A DNA stretch of 64,000 bases from Solen grandis (lineage: Eukaryota > Mollusca > Bivalvia > Adapedonta > Solenidae). Each line of letters starts with the position of its first letter. The stretch's first letter is position 1. Made by a program: the position numbers and the translations under genes. The notes under the pieces are model-generated. The model saw only the letters and a program-made list of their open reading frames with translations. It was not told the DNA's origin and searched no databases. Below are positions 1 through 12,954 of the stretch, one piece after another. The stretch spans positions 60,487,746-60,551,745 of the forward strand of contig CM037783.1 of NCBI GenBank assembly GCA_021229015.1, written 5' to 3'.

Positions 1-26
1 TCCCTGATTGTCAATTTGGTACATAC

Positions 27-3000
27 CTCCATGTCCTGTGGCACAGGCAAATATGATCCAGCATACTGCCATGCCCCACCCCGTTCTCGCTAGTGCTATA
101 TATACAACCGACTCAATCTTGGTAAAGAGATGGCTGTCGTATTCGGTGTACACAGAGTAGATGATTGTGCAGCACGTGCCGATACATAGCAACCAACAGA
201 ACAGATTCACTGCCTGTTCAAGGGAAAGAATTGATTAATTCACCATTCGATTTATTACAAATATACATTTAGAACAAGTAAGGTTATTTGCAAATACTGT
301 AGAGCTTCATTTTAGCAAACATGGTTGCTTTCGCCAATTTATGAAATGGCCTTTTCAAAACCAGCGTTTTGATCTGCAGATATAATGCATTAAACAGTAG
401 CCAATTAAAGCTTTAAAAACTCATAGCTTACTGTTGTATATGTTCTCTCTATTGCTGAGTGTCTTCATGACTATCTAAATTATAATGTTCTAGCTCAACT
501 TATGAATAATGTACACATACATATACTTACAGTTCATATAAGCGCTTTAAAACATGAATAGTTTTATCAAAATTACCCGATGGTTTCTAAATGCTTATTC
601 TCGGTGGACAGAACACTTACCTTTGGGATGCGGCACTTGCATTCGCATTTATACAACATAAAACCGGTAAATAGCCCCACTACGTATGGGCCCAGGCGGG
701 CGTAGCTTGGCGCATAGATGTCTTTGCCGTAATCACCTGTCCTGAAGCATTAGAAACCAAATGTTCTATGTCTGTACAGTTTGATTTATTGTTGAAATCG
801 AATGTCTTGTTGGTAAAAACATTCACGAACATATATATTCAATAAGTTTAAGAACTCTAGTTTAACTATATGACTCCAGTCTATAAAAAGAAGAAGAAGG
901 GGGCGGGTATGAAGATGAGAATATACTTACGAAGGAGGAAGGAACATCACACTGAATTGCTGCGCAGGGAACGAGTGATTGTAAGATACGACCGCACATG
1001 CGGCGATAGTGGCTGCAAGAAACACCAGGCATGACACTGTACCCAGGAGCACGGACCTGCAATATGTCGGTACCATAAAGTCTGTTAGCAAGAATGTAAA
1101 GGTCGATATTTCTTATTTGAATTTAGTTAGTTAACTTACATGAATCACTCTCGGTGGCTTATCTTGCGGTGTGTGTGGTCATTATTGTGGGAGGAAGGTG
1201 ACGAATTTGTGAGAAAACCCACGATTCTGAACGGATGACCACTGTACCCTCTATTTAAAGTATATGTATATGGTATTTACAATTGTAAATTTACTATTGT
1301 ATCATCTTGTGGCATACATATCGATTCACAATTGATAAATCTTTTGGAATGAATTAGTCAACTAAACAGTTACAAAAGATCACTATTTCGGAGATTATCG
1401 TTACTGCGACAGTAATTAAGTTGTAAAGAGAGTAGACGAAGGAAGGCTTCGTCTTCACTGAGGCACTTGCATTGAACCATCCATCTGGAAAGCATCCAAG
1501 TGACCAGGTTCGAACTTCACCAGCAATACTTAACGCTGCGTAATAATTAAACTATAGTAGAAATACATTCCATCATTCCTATTTCATGAAATATACAAGT
1601 ACATGACTAAGTTGACATATAACCTATGGTGGAATGTTTCTGCCAGTCACATATCCATTTACCTATGTTGAAACTTTTCTTAAAAAGTGTCTAATTCAGT
1701 TATTATGTAGCAAGCAGAAAATTTCATGTTGTACACTTCGATATCTTAACAGGACAAAACTGCCTGTTAGTGCACACTACTGCCAAACACATATTCACTT
1801 TAGTAAACTGAATGTCATGCTTTTTTCCAGATNNNNNNNNNNNNNNNNNNNNNNNNNNNNNNNNNNNNNNNNNNNNNNNNNNNNNNNNNNNNNNNNNNNN
1901 NNNNNNNNNNNNNNNNNNNNNNNNNNNNNNNNACCTACGTGAAAAAAATACTTGTTAACCAAATAATTTAACTAGTTTGAAAAAAAGCACGATATATGAT
2001 AAAAAAAATAATATGATAGTTATGTGAAAAAAGGCTTGTTATACACATAATTTAACTCATTTAAAAAAGGCAAGATATCCACTTATTTTAAGTGAGTGGA
2101 CATTAACAGGCAGCTTTGTCATGTTTAGATACCTAAGAGGATTACACGAAAGTTTTCTACTTGCCAGAAATAACTGAATACTACTTGTGACAATTTTCCA
2201 GAAAAGTTTCGACATAACTAAGTGGATAAATGGCTGGCAGAAATAATTCGTGTCAGATCGGGATCCGAAAATAACAGCGTGTTACTGAGAGATAGAAAGT
2301 CGATAGCTATATCTAGAAGGGGAGGCTTCAAAACTCACCCGAACATAGGTATCAAGATGAGCGGACTAATGATGTAGAACTGCATGTCGTTTGCGAGGTA
2401 CCAAGACCAGCCCAAACACTGAAATTACGGTGGTTGTATTTGAAGTTCATGAAGACAGACAATTGCTACAATTGGTGTGTAATATAATGGTCAGTTTCAG
2501 GTCGCAAAATTTAACTTGGACAAAGCTATAAACATTAGGATAGCAAATGAAAGACAGCAAAGAGAAAGAAATACAAATGACATATTTTACTCTTAACCGA
2601 GTAAGTATTGATGATGATGATGATGATGATGATTATTTTAACATAACTGATGCTGATTTTGGTTTTCTTGAGTTAAATGAATATCAAAATCACGAACAAT
2701 TGATATTTTACTTAAAAAAATTAGCATAAACAGTATGACTATTTTAATGAATAAACATTTTATTAATGTAAACCAAGATTCAAAAGATTGTTTAATTTAA
2801 GATATTAGTCAGGATATAAATTACTTAATTGCAACGTATTACGACGGTTGAACTTAACGATTTAGATTTTCTTAATGAAAAATGGTTAAATAAGGGTTAT
2901 AGATAAAAGACCGGATTTTCAGCAATATAGTCGTAAAAGAACTAGCCCCATTTGCATGGAATGATGGAATTATTCAATAAAAAAAAAGAGAATATAAATA

Positions 3001-6000
3001 GTTTTGTAGAAAATATCAGAAAAGACCTATCATTTAAAGTTGATATAAGTGTAAAATGGTTCAATAGTGCAACGAAACCCAAATCTATCAATAGCATCAA
3101 ATGTAAGCAGCATCCAACGACAGCCATTTTTGAAAAAGGTAAAGTTTTACGTTTTTCTTCCCTATTTATATTTTATTTTAAAAATCAAACTCTTTTATTG
3201 TTATAGTACGTGTAAATTGTTCAGTAAATGTATTTTGCATTTCAAACTGCCGGTCGACCTGAGGGCTAAACATAAAGTAGACATGATCCATTTCTGAGTG
3301 CTGTCCGGTAAAAAACAACAACAACAACACGTGGAAACTTTGCTATAGAATCTACTGGTGATATGCAAAGTGTTGGAGGTTGAAGTTCAAGATAAGGTAT
3401 TAATTTAAGTAGTTTTTTATGGGCTTACTCGAATAAGAATATGATTGATAACCTTTCTTTTCATGGATGCGCCTAATACTAAGACAAACACTGCTCTAAT
3501 TCCCGCCATTTTTTTTTCAGGATAACAACAACAACAACAACAACCCCCGAGCAATCTATGAAACATTATGGAAGATACTGCACTAAAACCATTTGTTTTA
3601 TTGTTAAACAATCTCACAACGCATATTGTAACTATTGTCAAATCGTCATTGCATTCATTGTAAATGGAAATTACTTATCATAGCTGTAATCCGCTGTATA
3701 TGCTTAATAAAATTATGCTACGTATGCAAAGTGTATAGTGTAAGCGCATAACAAAATAAATATACCAGTATTACCATTGACGTCGGTATGTCAGGACCGA
3801 GGATCGAACCTTTGACTTTCCGCTCGGCCTCTGGGACCAAGCTAACACTGAACTGCAAAATCCTTTTTATTCTGACAGGTGTTACCAAGCTTTTTTATTC
3901 AGATGAGTTTTAGATTCTGTTTCACTGCATTTTGTGTTCTACCTATCGATCTTTAATACAAACAGACACATGTATATTACACACGACGACAGCGTGGTGA
4001 AGATTTAAATAATGATACCTACTGATCGCTCAAGTTCCACATAGTTGTTTACATAAAGGAGGTTGGTCCACCAGTTTTTCCGACAACCGTTCATGAAAGG
4101 CATATCTTCACCGTTAAGCGACTGTGGCCCCCTTAGGGTGAGAGGTAGAATCACTGTCCCAACCATGATGACCAGCATATAGGGCGGGGTCAACCTACCG
4201 GTGTGAGAGGGAATACAATGGTGCTGAATATTACCATTATTTCGACACTGATAAGAGACAAAATAGCAATTTGACAAAATAGCAATTTGTTCTTCTTACT
4301 ATTCCGAATAATGAAGTTACATTGTTTTAACGCACATTGTGTCTCATTAAAAATGTTTAAATATCATTACAAATTGCAACATATCATTCATACACTTGCA
4401 TACACACTTACATTAATCTGCGTGTACAGGTGATATAAAACGATTGCGTATATTTAATGTTACTATAGGTAATATTTGATAATACTAAATGACACTCTTG
4501 TGAACTAAAGCCGCAGTCGAAAGACCAGCCTGGGATCCTTGCTTCAAGACCTACCACGATCTATACGATATATCAAAATATGTCAAAGCTACATGCTGCT
4601 AGTAGATACTTTGCTTCTAGAATTGGAGCATCCAGACAAAAAAAAAGAGATTGTGAGATGTTGCAATAACGTCTGACAAAGTGTCCATGTCCAGCAAACG
4701 AATTAATTACAGACTGAAAACCTTTCAGGGTGTACTGTCTGAACTGTCTGAACTCACCTTCAGTTGCGATGGAAATAGAACATGACCCAACACAGTCCTG
4801 TCTGAACTCACCTCCAGTAGCAATGGAAATAGAACATGACCCAGCTCAGTCCTGTCTGAACTCACCTCCAGTAGCAATGGAAATAGAACTTGACCCAACT
4901 CAGTCCTGTCTGAACTCACCTCCAGTAGCGATGGAAATAGAACTTGACCCAGTCAGTCCTGTCTGAACTCACCTCCAGTAGCAATGGAATAGAACACATG
5001 ACCCAGCTCAGTCCTGTCTGAATTCACCTCCAGTAGCGATGGAAATAGAACTTGACCCAACTCAGTCCTGTCTGAACTCACCTCCAGTAACGATGGAAAT
5101 AGAACTTGACCCAACTCAGTCGTCTCACTCCTCCCACTTTCTTCAACTCTCGTAACGTCAAGTAGGCCACTAGAACTCCACTAAAACGTTTTCAGTAAGA
5201 AATTCAATATATGGAAATGAATTAGATGTGTTGTACCAGTATATAAAATAATTTTCTATAATCTTCATAGAATTAGACTTATTTTCAAGAACATATTTCA
5301 AGACATTCATAAGGTGAAGTTTATACAATACATATATTTAAATATAATGGATTAATCACAGATGTATCGGGACGTATGTTTTAAGCAGTGCACACCTTAA
5401 AGCGAAGAAAGAGTCAACGGAAAACGTAGCATTGGTGATAGCGATAAATGTCCATCGTTCGTTGGTGTTTTTAAAAGCGTACGAGACCGCATTTTCTGAA
5501 GAAAGAAAAATAAACGAAATATAACAATATGGCGAGTCTATTTTTATATAATAAATGGTATTGTACAAAATCAGGATTTATATAAAAAAAAATTGCTTCT
5601 CTTCGGCCACTGCGATAAAATAACAACAACAACACACACACACACAAAAAAAACAAAAAACCAAAAAAAAAAACCGGTTCTCAACTTATGTCATTACGTT
5701 AATAGTTTTGGCATGTAATTGTTTTGCGGTAGAACAACATGCCTTCCGAAAGTTCCAAAAGCCCCCTGAAAGACTCCCTTAGATGGAAATTTAGAAAGTG
5801 ACAAAGCCGGGAATTGAACTTACTCACAGCGGTTAGGTTAGGGCCAAAAGTAAATTAATAAGACTTTTTGTTTCCAGTTAATGCTGCAGTTTGATAAATA
5901 TTTCATAAACGGTTCAAAACTGTGGATACCAGAATAGCTGGTGCTGAAGTAGTATGTGTGACCAAGGATCACCCAAGCCATACTGAGGAACCGTATTCCA

Positions 6001-9000
6001 TTGACGGCACCCAGACTCCCAGACCCCTGGTCTGTACCCAGGATCTTCACACCGTTCGTGTAGACAGAGAAGGACAGCAGTACCTTCTCCAGGGTGCCTG
6101 AAAGTAAGATCAACACATGTAGTATTTCCACAGAGATGGCTACATTTGTATCAGCTTTAGGAACTGGGTCTGAAACATCTTAACAAATTATTTTCCAAAA
6201 CAATAAGGAATTATTGTAATGTTTAATCATGAGTTGAAATATGATTGAATCAGTATTTGAAACTGTGTATTGGTAATAAAACCTATATTGTTTAGTTGCG
6301 AACAAAGCATGATTGGCATATCAAGTTACCCAGCAACTGGTGATATTGAAGTTGCTGGTGACGATTAAAATAATCAAAGTAATGGAAGTGATGATGATGA
6401 AGAATGATGATGACGATGATGGTGATGGTTGTTGTCGATGGTGATGATGGTGGCGACTAAGAAAAGTCTAGTTCTACCTCTGGCTGGCGGTGGAAGAGTG
6501 ACAATCCGTGCTTCATCTGGGAGAGGTGACTTGCCGTTTTGATGAAAACCATTTGCTTGATCATGTCCAGTCTTTGTGTCCACATCTTCAAGCTTAACTG
6601 TCATTTCAGTTTCTTTGTATGCGTTGTTTACGTGACCGGAAACGGTTTGAATCTTCACCGGAAGTTGTGTTGCGTCGTCTGAACCCAGTTGAACGGCAAC
6701 GACGTCATACAGCGTGCCGAAAACGACCAGAAAGCCGAATGATGGCTAGAATCGCACTGTAGTGATCAGGAGAGAGGAATATGTTGGTATATATGTTACA
6801 CAAATACGTGATGATAGTATCCTTCATAGTGAAACATGAGCATGATCTCTACGCCAGTCTCTTCGAGAATATGCGCACTTTGTGAAAACTTATTTTGAAA
6901 TTATATAAAAAACAATCTTTTGAAACTTTGGGGTCCAACAGAGGCTCAGACAATCGGAGACGACACTAGGTTTTATACCAGTATATCTTTGCTTAATTAC
7001 AAGTACGTACATTAATTGCGTAAATCACCTTTTTTTTCAATCTTATTAAATGAGTTTTAAATATATTTTTGTTCGATTTTTTTTTAAACTAGACTTAACT
7101 TGTCTCGATGGCCGATGTGTGTGACAAAGGAATAATTTTCACTGGGTCATAAATTTGTAGATGAATGTTTATGAAAGTTTATTATACATGTGAGGTACTT
7201 GTCTCAACTGGTAACCCCGTGGATACAAATTTCATTATCTCTAGAGAAAAGTAACATACATGGCGACAATGTCGTCTGCCCCCAGCTTGATTTCCTGATC
7301 CACACATTCCACAGTTACGTCACGAGGCTTCGACACGTTCAGCAACTCTTGAACTGAAGGTAAAATGCATCATGCACAACGGCTTCCTCCAGACGGGTTA
7401 ATGCATCGTAACATCGCGTTACCCTATTTTCATTCCTAGCGAAATAAGGGATTAAAAATGGAAAATCCAAATAACCAAAATTTTGTCTGGAGGTTAGGGG
7501 TCTAGACAGTTTAAATTGCAGACGAAGAGTAAAAAAAATAATAATAGAATCAAATCAAATGAAAAGGATGCATTGTGCTTCTAATGGGAGTATTATGATG
7601 GAATAATAAGGTACGTTCTTGTATGGAAAAGTGATTAGTTTTATCTTTATAATAATATACTCATGCATATCTATATATGATAATTTACATTGAAAATTAC
7701 AGCTGTCATTAAATTTTAGAAACAATAACATAGGAAAGACAGGCCCGCAGAAAAAGGGAGGAAGACAGACAGATAAAATGACAATCATTACTTTTATTAA
7801 TCAACACATGGATGTCATTTGAGGTGCAGGAGTCGCTGACACAAGTTCCCGAGCGTAATACCCTTTGTGCCACTTGCCTGTAAAGTAAGCATGGTACAGT
7901 GGATGTAATATTTGTTTACATGTCTCAGTTCATGTCATTTGTTTCTGAAATTAAAGTTCTTTTCCTCCTTATATCGCAAAAATAAAAATTGAATTTTCTT
8001 ATTTCCTAACATAAAATTTGAAAGCAAGGCCCAGTTTTTTTATTAGCCGGTCTAACCAAAGCATATGTTGCTTAACAAACTTTTTTTTTTCTTCAAGTCT
8101 TGACACAAGTATAATAACCAAGTACCCGTGGAATGGATTAAAGTTTGAATTTAGCTTTTACAAATTATTTGCAAATGTTTGGCTATCTGACACACGCTAC
8201 ATATTCGAAATGTTACGAGAAAGGGAATTACAATAAAGGGAATATACAGGATTGCAGCTGTGACTGCAAGCCCAACGGCTTAGAAAGAACCGCTAAACTT
8301 TAGCACTGTATATCTAAATGACTTTAAGTATCAAATGTACATTTTGCTTCTTGTATCATTCGAAAGTAAACTGCAAAATGGTATTTTCACACTGCCGATC
8401 AGATCAGATTGCCCAAATTTCCCCGACCATGCTCGATCCACTGCTTCATCGGATGTGTACATGAACTCTTCCCGACCACTATTCGGCCGTGTACAATCCC
8501 ACACCACTACTGACGACAACCACCGCGATCTCCTCCTCGATTATATCAACCATACCTGAACCCTACCTACTCGCCAACTTAACCTTGCTAGATCTCGAGC
8601 CTACCAGATCGACCTAATCGTATAGGGGATATGATCGGGTAGCGGACGAATAACAGACCAAATAGGGGAATCGATAGAGTAGCGGTCGAGTTGCGATCGG
8701 TTAGCGAACGAGTTGATATGAATAGTAGATTGAATAGGGGAATCGATAGGGAAGCGGTCGAGTAGAGTTTGAAATAATTGGTATCGATCAGTTATCTTTT
8801 TCGCCGACCATACTAGATCTAAACACAGTTGTTTCCCAAACATTTCAATCCCTTCTTGACCAATATCAGTTTAACTCCCGATTGTATCTAATACGTTTGA
8901 CTGCACCTCCCTGTCCGAATTGTTCTTACATGGCAGTCAAATATATTCAGGTAGGGAGGCGGAGGAATGCCAATGAAGGTAGAGCACCCTGACCAATCCT

Positions 9001-11146
9001 GAAGAGCGAGATGAGCCAGTTCCTGATCGCTTGATCGGTTTGGGACGAGTTAATAATTATGATCTTCTGTGTGAACTCACTTTGACACTTAAAATCTAAA
9101 ATGTTTATATTATGAACTATATGTACGTATGTACCTACATTATATTAAATTCTCATTCTATTACTTTCCTCATAGTTGCCTAATACAACCTGATTTTTTT
9201 AAGCAAACGGTGCTTAATTATTGTAGCTGCATAGGAACACTAGATCAAACTAGAAATTAATATACCTGTATGGCGGCTGGGAAGATGTCTTCCAGTGGGA
9301 TATAGGCTCTGCAGTACTCTCCTCGGAAGTCTAGGTCTTCCCCAAGTATATTGTCGCTATGTTTGCTCTCCACGTGGATGTTTTTGCATTCTGCATAGCC
9401 TCCTACCCAATTCAGGTTTCCTTCAAATAATCGGCTCCCAGGTTTCCCGAAAGCGTCAAGCACTGTTGATAGAGAGCATACCGCAATATATATATACATG
9501 TACCAATCATTACAGTAGCCGTAGGCTATGAAGATTTCCGGGCGAAGAGACGAAACTTCGCGGTGAAAAGTCGATATATGTTTTTTCGCTCCGAAATCTC
9601 GCCTCGAAATTCCTACTTTTCGTCTTTTCTCCCCGCTAAACTAGGTTTTTTTTCCGTCTCTTCGCCTTCGACCTTTCGCCTCGAAAACCCGACACACGAC
9701 ATGGCAGAAATCATCCACTATATTAGGCGTCCTGCTAATTGGAAGAAGCAGGTCTTTGCGAACTCTCTTTGATCTTTTAAGTGCGTTAATACGAAGCAAC
9801 ATCACTAACATTTAATTTCGTTCTATATATATAAAAAATTTCAATTTCGTGGGTTCAAATAACTAGTTTTCGTCCCATTGATTTTCGGGCAATTAAGCAA
9901 CACATGATTCTACTGATTATAGCCACCCACATCCACCCAAAGGAAACAAATGATTCCATCATACATGTATATATATCATCAGCAATAGGCCTCCTGGTTC
10001 ACTTTCTTTGAGATTGGCTAGCAACGAAAAGGATTGAAATGTCATGTCAATTTCGATATTTCATTCATGACGTTTTCAAATAACCACTTTTTGTAAGTTC
10101 CTTCTACAGGGTGGAACTAATTGGTTTGCAATCTCGTAATTGTTTTTATCTACGCGCACATGAAAACCTCGTGTATTGCAATCACCATTAAGTGTTGAAG
10201 TAAAATTCATTCTGATTTGGCAATTGGGTCTTATCGATTTTTATAAATTCGGAAAAAATGGAAAAAAATGGAAACATGTTAACATTTAATATTTTAAGAT
10301 GGCATATCTATACGACCACCTGGATTACAAAGGCAAGCGAAACATCGCATTAGAGTTTCGCTCCGGCGACAATATAGGAATTTTGTCTACATATGAGAAA
10401 GATGACACATCTATTGCCTCCCATTTCATGATCACGCCTTAGTCAATCGCTACCTTTATTTCTTATATTTTAAGGTAATCGATGTATTATAGGGTCATTT
10501 ATTTGTTAACTGAAAATTGTGACAAATTTCAGCTAGAAACTACGCTCATATTCTCTTATGAATAATAAGGTTTATTTAAAAAACAGTAATACATAATATC
10601 AACGGATGATACTAGCTGATATACAGTGTTAATTTTTATTTGAGAAAAAAAATACGAACTTTGAAGAGCCCACTGATCCCTGCCTCCTGTCACATCAAGA
10701 TTCAGGACTTCTGATACCACGGCGGCCATGTCTCGAACACACGCAGGATTGACGCCATCTTCTTGTAGGCTCGCTGTCAACACCCTAAGGAGGACCGGAA
10801 AGGTAGCCTTTAATGTTTCTGTGGAAGGGAGATTTGCACCAGAGGTGCCTGATAACCCCAGCAAGTCATTAATGTTAAAGTCCTGTGTTATTTGATCTAT
10901 CAGTTCTGGTAGACCTTCTTTAAAGGAAAGTGTGTTGTTGTTTGCTCCTGTATTTCCGAAACTATTCGTGAGGAAAGACTGAATGTCACTGAATTTGATA
11001 TTATCCAAATTGCTCAATAAACTTTTGAAAATATCTGTTTTATTCCCTCCATTAGACGCTGTCGTCTGCTGGGTTTCCACCTTTGATATAAAAATTTGAA
11101 AACAAACCGCGAGACAAAGAAGTGCCCTAACGCGTACAAGATCCAT
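27..11146 (-). CDS. nrf-6: NRF-6-like membrane acyltransferase (nose resistant to fluoxetine family), 3' end outside window
   Basis: Thirteen exons in transcript order: 10660-11146, 9266-9462, 7792-7877, 7260-7353, 6478-6756, 5930-6097, 5396-5495, 5082-5180, 4023-4194, 2339-2418, 931-1056, 621-741, 27-213. The start ATG at 11146 gives a signal peptide (MDLVRVRALLCLAVCFQIFI). An extracellular NRF domain follows, with WALQMLDAFGKPGS split over exons 1-2, then GGYAEC, RGEYCRAY and TCVSDSCTS. After a first membrane segment come the acyltransferase-3 (DUF33/OafA-like) hallmarks: LLSFSVYTNG, VNGIRFLSMAWVILGHT, NATFSVDSFF, FYFHRYWRLTP, WWTNLLYVNN, GWSWYLANDMQFYIISP, and SRTGW-like ALARTGWGMAVCWI. 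Introns carry GT-AG ends. In C. elegans this family affects lipid transport and drug uptake; the substrate is unknown. Exons 3 and 5 each read correctly only if one extra base is removed (near 7845-7850 and at ~6737). With those removed all thirteen exons join in phase (2194 bases). It could be a young pseudogene, a null allele or an assembly error. The family assignment is firm; intactness is not. Confidence 0.9.
1637..2245. repeat. Inverted repeat with an assembly gap at its centre
   Basis: The left arm (1637-1832) matches the reverse complement of the right arm (1933 to about 2245). Shared blocks include ttctgccag, gaaacttttct, attcagttat, and acaaaactgcctgttag against acaaagctgcctgttaat. 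The arms are clearly diverged, so this is an old foldback element. It lies in an intron of the nrf-6-like gene between the exons at 931-1056 and 2339-2418. A palindrome would explain why assembly failed there. I see no coding sequence in it. Confidence 0.6.
1833..1932. other. Assembly gap (100 N)
   Basis: Exactly 100 N, the usual placeholder for a gap of unknown size. It falls inside an nrf-6-like intron, so no exon of that gene is obviously missing here: the flanking exons at 2339-2418 and 931-1056 join in phase. Confidence 0.99.
3775..3862 (-). mobile_element. tRNA-like SINE head fragment
   Basis: Read on the minus strand it contains a box-A-like stretch (CCAGAGGCCGAGCGG) and a box-B-like stretch (GGTTCGATCC) separated by roughly the distance found in tRNA genes, but it cannot fold into an intact tRNA. 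It sits in an nrf-6-like intron. Most likely the head of a tRNA-derived SINE. Confidence 0.35.
4738..5121 (-). repeat. 54-bp tandem array repeating the end of an nrf-6-like exon plus its splice donor
   Basis: About seven units of 54 bp (some with 1-2 base indels). The unit nearest 5121 is partly the real 3' end of exon 8 (5082-5180), which encodes FYFHRYWR and ends at a GTGAGT donor at 5081. Each further unit towards 4738 repeats the codons for VLFP/VKFYFHRYW-like sequence and the junction TGGAGGTGAGTTCAGACAG. Most copies therefore carry a GTGAGT donor; one copy near 5022 has GTGAAT. The exon frame meets a TGA immediately after each junction, so only use of the first donor gives a full-length protein. 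Confidence 0.9.
8600..8800. repeat. CpG-rich degenerate tandem repeat
   Basis: Two to three diverged units containing ataggggaatcgatag followed by agcggtcgagt, with many cga/tcg trinucleotides. It lies in an intron of the nrf-6-like gene between 7877 and 9266. Its CpG density stands out from the AT-rich surroundings. Confidence 0.5.
9540..9690. repeat. Low-complexity TTCGCC/GGCGAA-rich block
   Basis: Repeated ttcgcc, tctcgcc, tttcgcctcg and gggcgaagagacg motifs make a CpG-rich low-complexity block just 5' of exon 2 of the nrf-6-like gene, inside its first intron. No coding sequence is evident. Confidence 0.5.
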
Positions 11147-11285
11147 ATCGTTGAGGAGATGAGTCCAGTTTTTGCCACCCACAACAAAACCTCTGGCAGA
11201 GGTAATCAGCACTCTGCTCTGATAAATAGTCTGGCCTTTACTGATAACACTTATTCGCCATCATTGCTATTTATGTCACCTTAAT
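11147..11285 (-). promoter_or_regulatory. Possible 5' leader and TATA-like element of the nrf-6-like gene
   Basis: On the minus strand CATAAATAG occupies 11275-11267, about 120 bases upstream of the start ATG at 11146. A second CTATTTATC lies near 11229-11221. Either could act as a TATA box, but AT-rich matches are common here and no other promoter element supports it. Confidence 0.25.
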
Positions 11286-11765
11286 TTAGAGTGACACACA
11301 TTTGTAAACGTTCAGTATCTATACGTAATTCAAGCTCGTCTGTCTTACATTTTTTAAAAGAACAGTTATAGTTTCCTCATCCTTGTGCAAGCACAGGAAT
11401 ATGGAGTTCTATCAATAAATAAGTAATATAGTTAAAAATGAGTCCTGTATATTGTGTTTTTTTTTCGGCCGTTAGGCCGTTTATTTTCACCCTGACCTTT
11501 ATGTGAAACACACAGTAATGAAGCGGAATAAAATTAGGCTTTTAATTGGTTATTATACACTTTGCTAAATTCCCATTGGTCATTGTAAAATTAGTTAAAA
11601 GAAAAGAAAGGAGTTGCGGAAACGAGTTCTTTAGATCTCTGTTTCTTTTAAAAGTAGAAGTTTTCTTCCCCTGCGAACGATTTGTCTCGAATAGTTATAC
11701 TGCGAAGCTGCGAAATTAGCAAACATGTTCAATTTTTTCGCAGGTTTTCTGCGGAGCGCTTTGAA

Positions 11766-11866
11766 CCGTACAGACACCGTGAACACCGTGTAGGCACCGT
11801 ACACTCCGTAGTGGCACCGTACGCTCCGTAGTGGCACCGTACGCTCCGTACTGACTCCGCAGCGAT
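11766..11866. repeat. 20-bp CpG-rich tandem repeat
   Basis: Three to four copies of a 20-bp unit (caccgtacgctccgtagtgg) preceded by degenerate caccgtg repeats. It sits about 600 bp upstream of the nrf-6-like start codon. Confidence 0.7.
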
Positions 11867-12954
11867 CCGTACTCATTTGCTCCTGCGTTGCTGGTGTCTA
11901 CCAAGATTGTACAAATTATTTGGATCCGTGGTATTTCAAAGAACTGCACTGACACAGGAATTACACAACTTTTAAACCAACAACAAAATATATTACATGT
12001 TAAACCATTCAGACACTAATCATCAAGCTGGTTACCACGGCGGAGTATCTTTTTTAAAGATATTTCTTGTTTATTATAAACGAGACTAACCTTTGCTATA
12101 TTATACTATTTATTGATAGAAATTCAAACTCCTGTGGTGCAAGAAAGCCCGGAGTAACAAGTCGTTGTAAATGGCATATAATTTATGTTCATTACATGCG
12201 ATTTATAAGAAATGAAAGAAATTCCGTTTCAAAATGGAATGAGCATACTGCATGAAAATGTACTACAAGACTAGATAAATCCAAACGTATAGTGTCATTC
12301 TACAGTTAAAAATAACAAAATAATATCCAATATTGGGTTTCGCAACATATGTTGAAGAAACTGTAACCAACTGGAACATCTGTTATCAATCATTGAGACG
12401 AAGAAACTCCAAACGTCGGAAATACCAAGCATCGGATGCACTGTTTATGAAGCGAATTGTCAAATCTAAAACCAACGGTTGGTCATTGCACGCTCATATT
12501 GGCGTGACTCTAGCGCCTGTGTGTTCGAGACCCACAAATGAGACAGCAAATAAGAATTATTTAAATGTAATATATCATAATATAAATTTACTTATTTAAC
12601 TTATTTACTCATTTAATTTTTGAAAGAGATAGACTTATTATCAAAGCCCTAAATCATTTTTTTTGTAAACTTTTTATACAGCATGTGTCAATACCAGACA
12701 TATGCTCACCAGACGAGTGCTGTCATCCTCTTGTGGCACCCTTGTGTTTTATGTACAATAACCTTACTGTTAGACATGGAAACACGCTCTCAAGTGCCAG
12801 GATCAAGTAACATTGCTATACAATGGAGTCAAATTTGACAGTAGATCTCATCAAATATTTGAGGAAAGAACGTGTACTCCACTTATTTGATAATTACCAC
12901 ACTAAGTAGGACACCAAAGTAATGAATTATTCTTTATTCCTCGTTTCAACAAGG

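Noticed and set aside
4730..4966. Repetitive plus-strand peptide (18-residue repeats) as a coding sequence
   Set aside because: It is the antisense reading of the 54-bp array; the real coding sense is the minus-strand exon end.
11147..11212. Upstream extension of the nrf-6-like start
   Set aside because: The open frame continues to 11212 but begins with GTG; the ATG at 11146 is directly followed by a good signal peptide.
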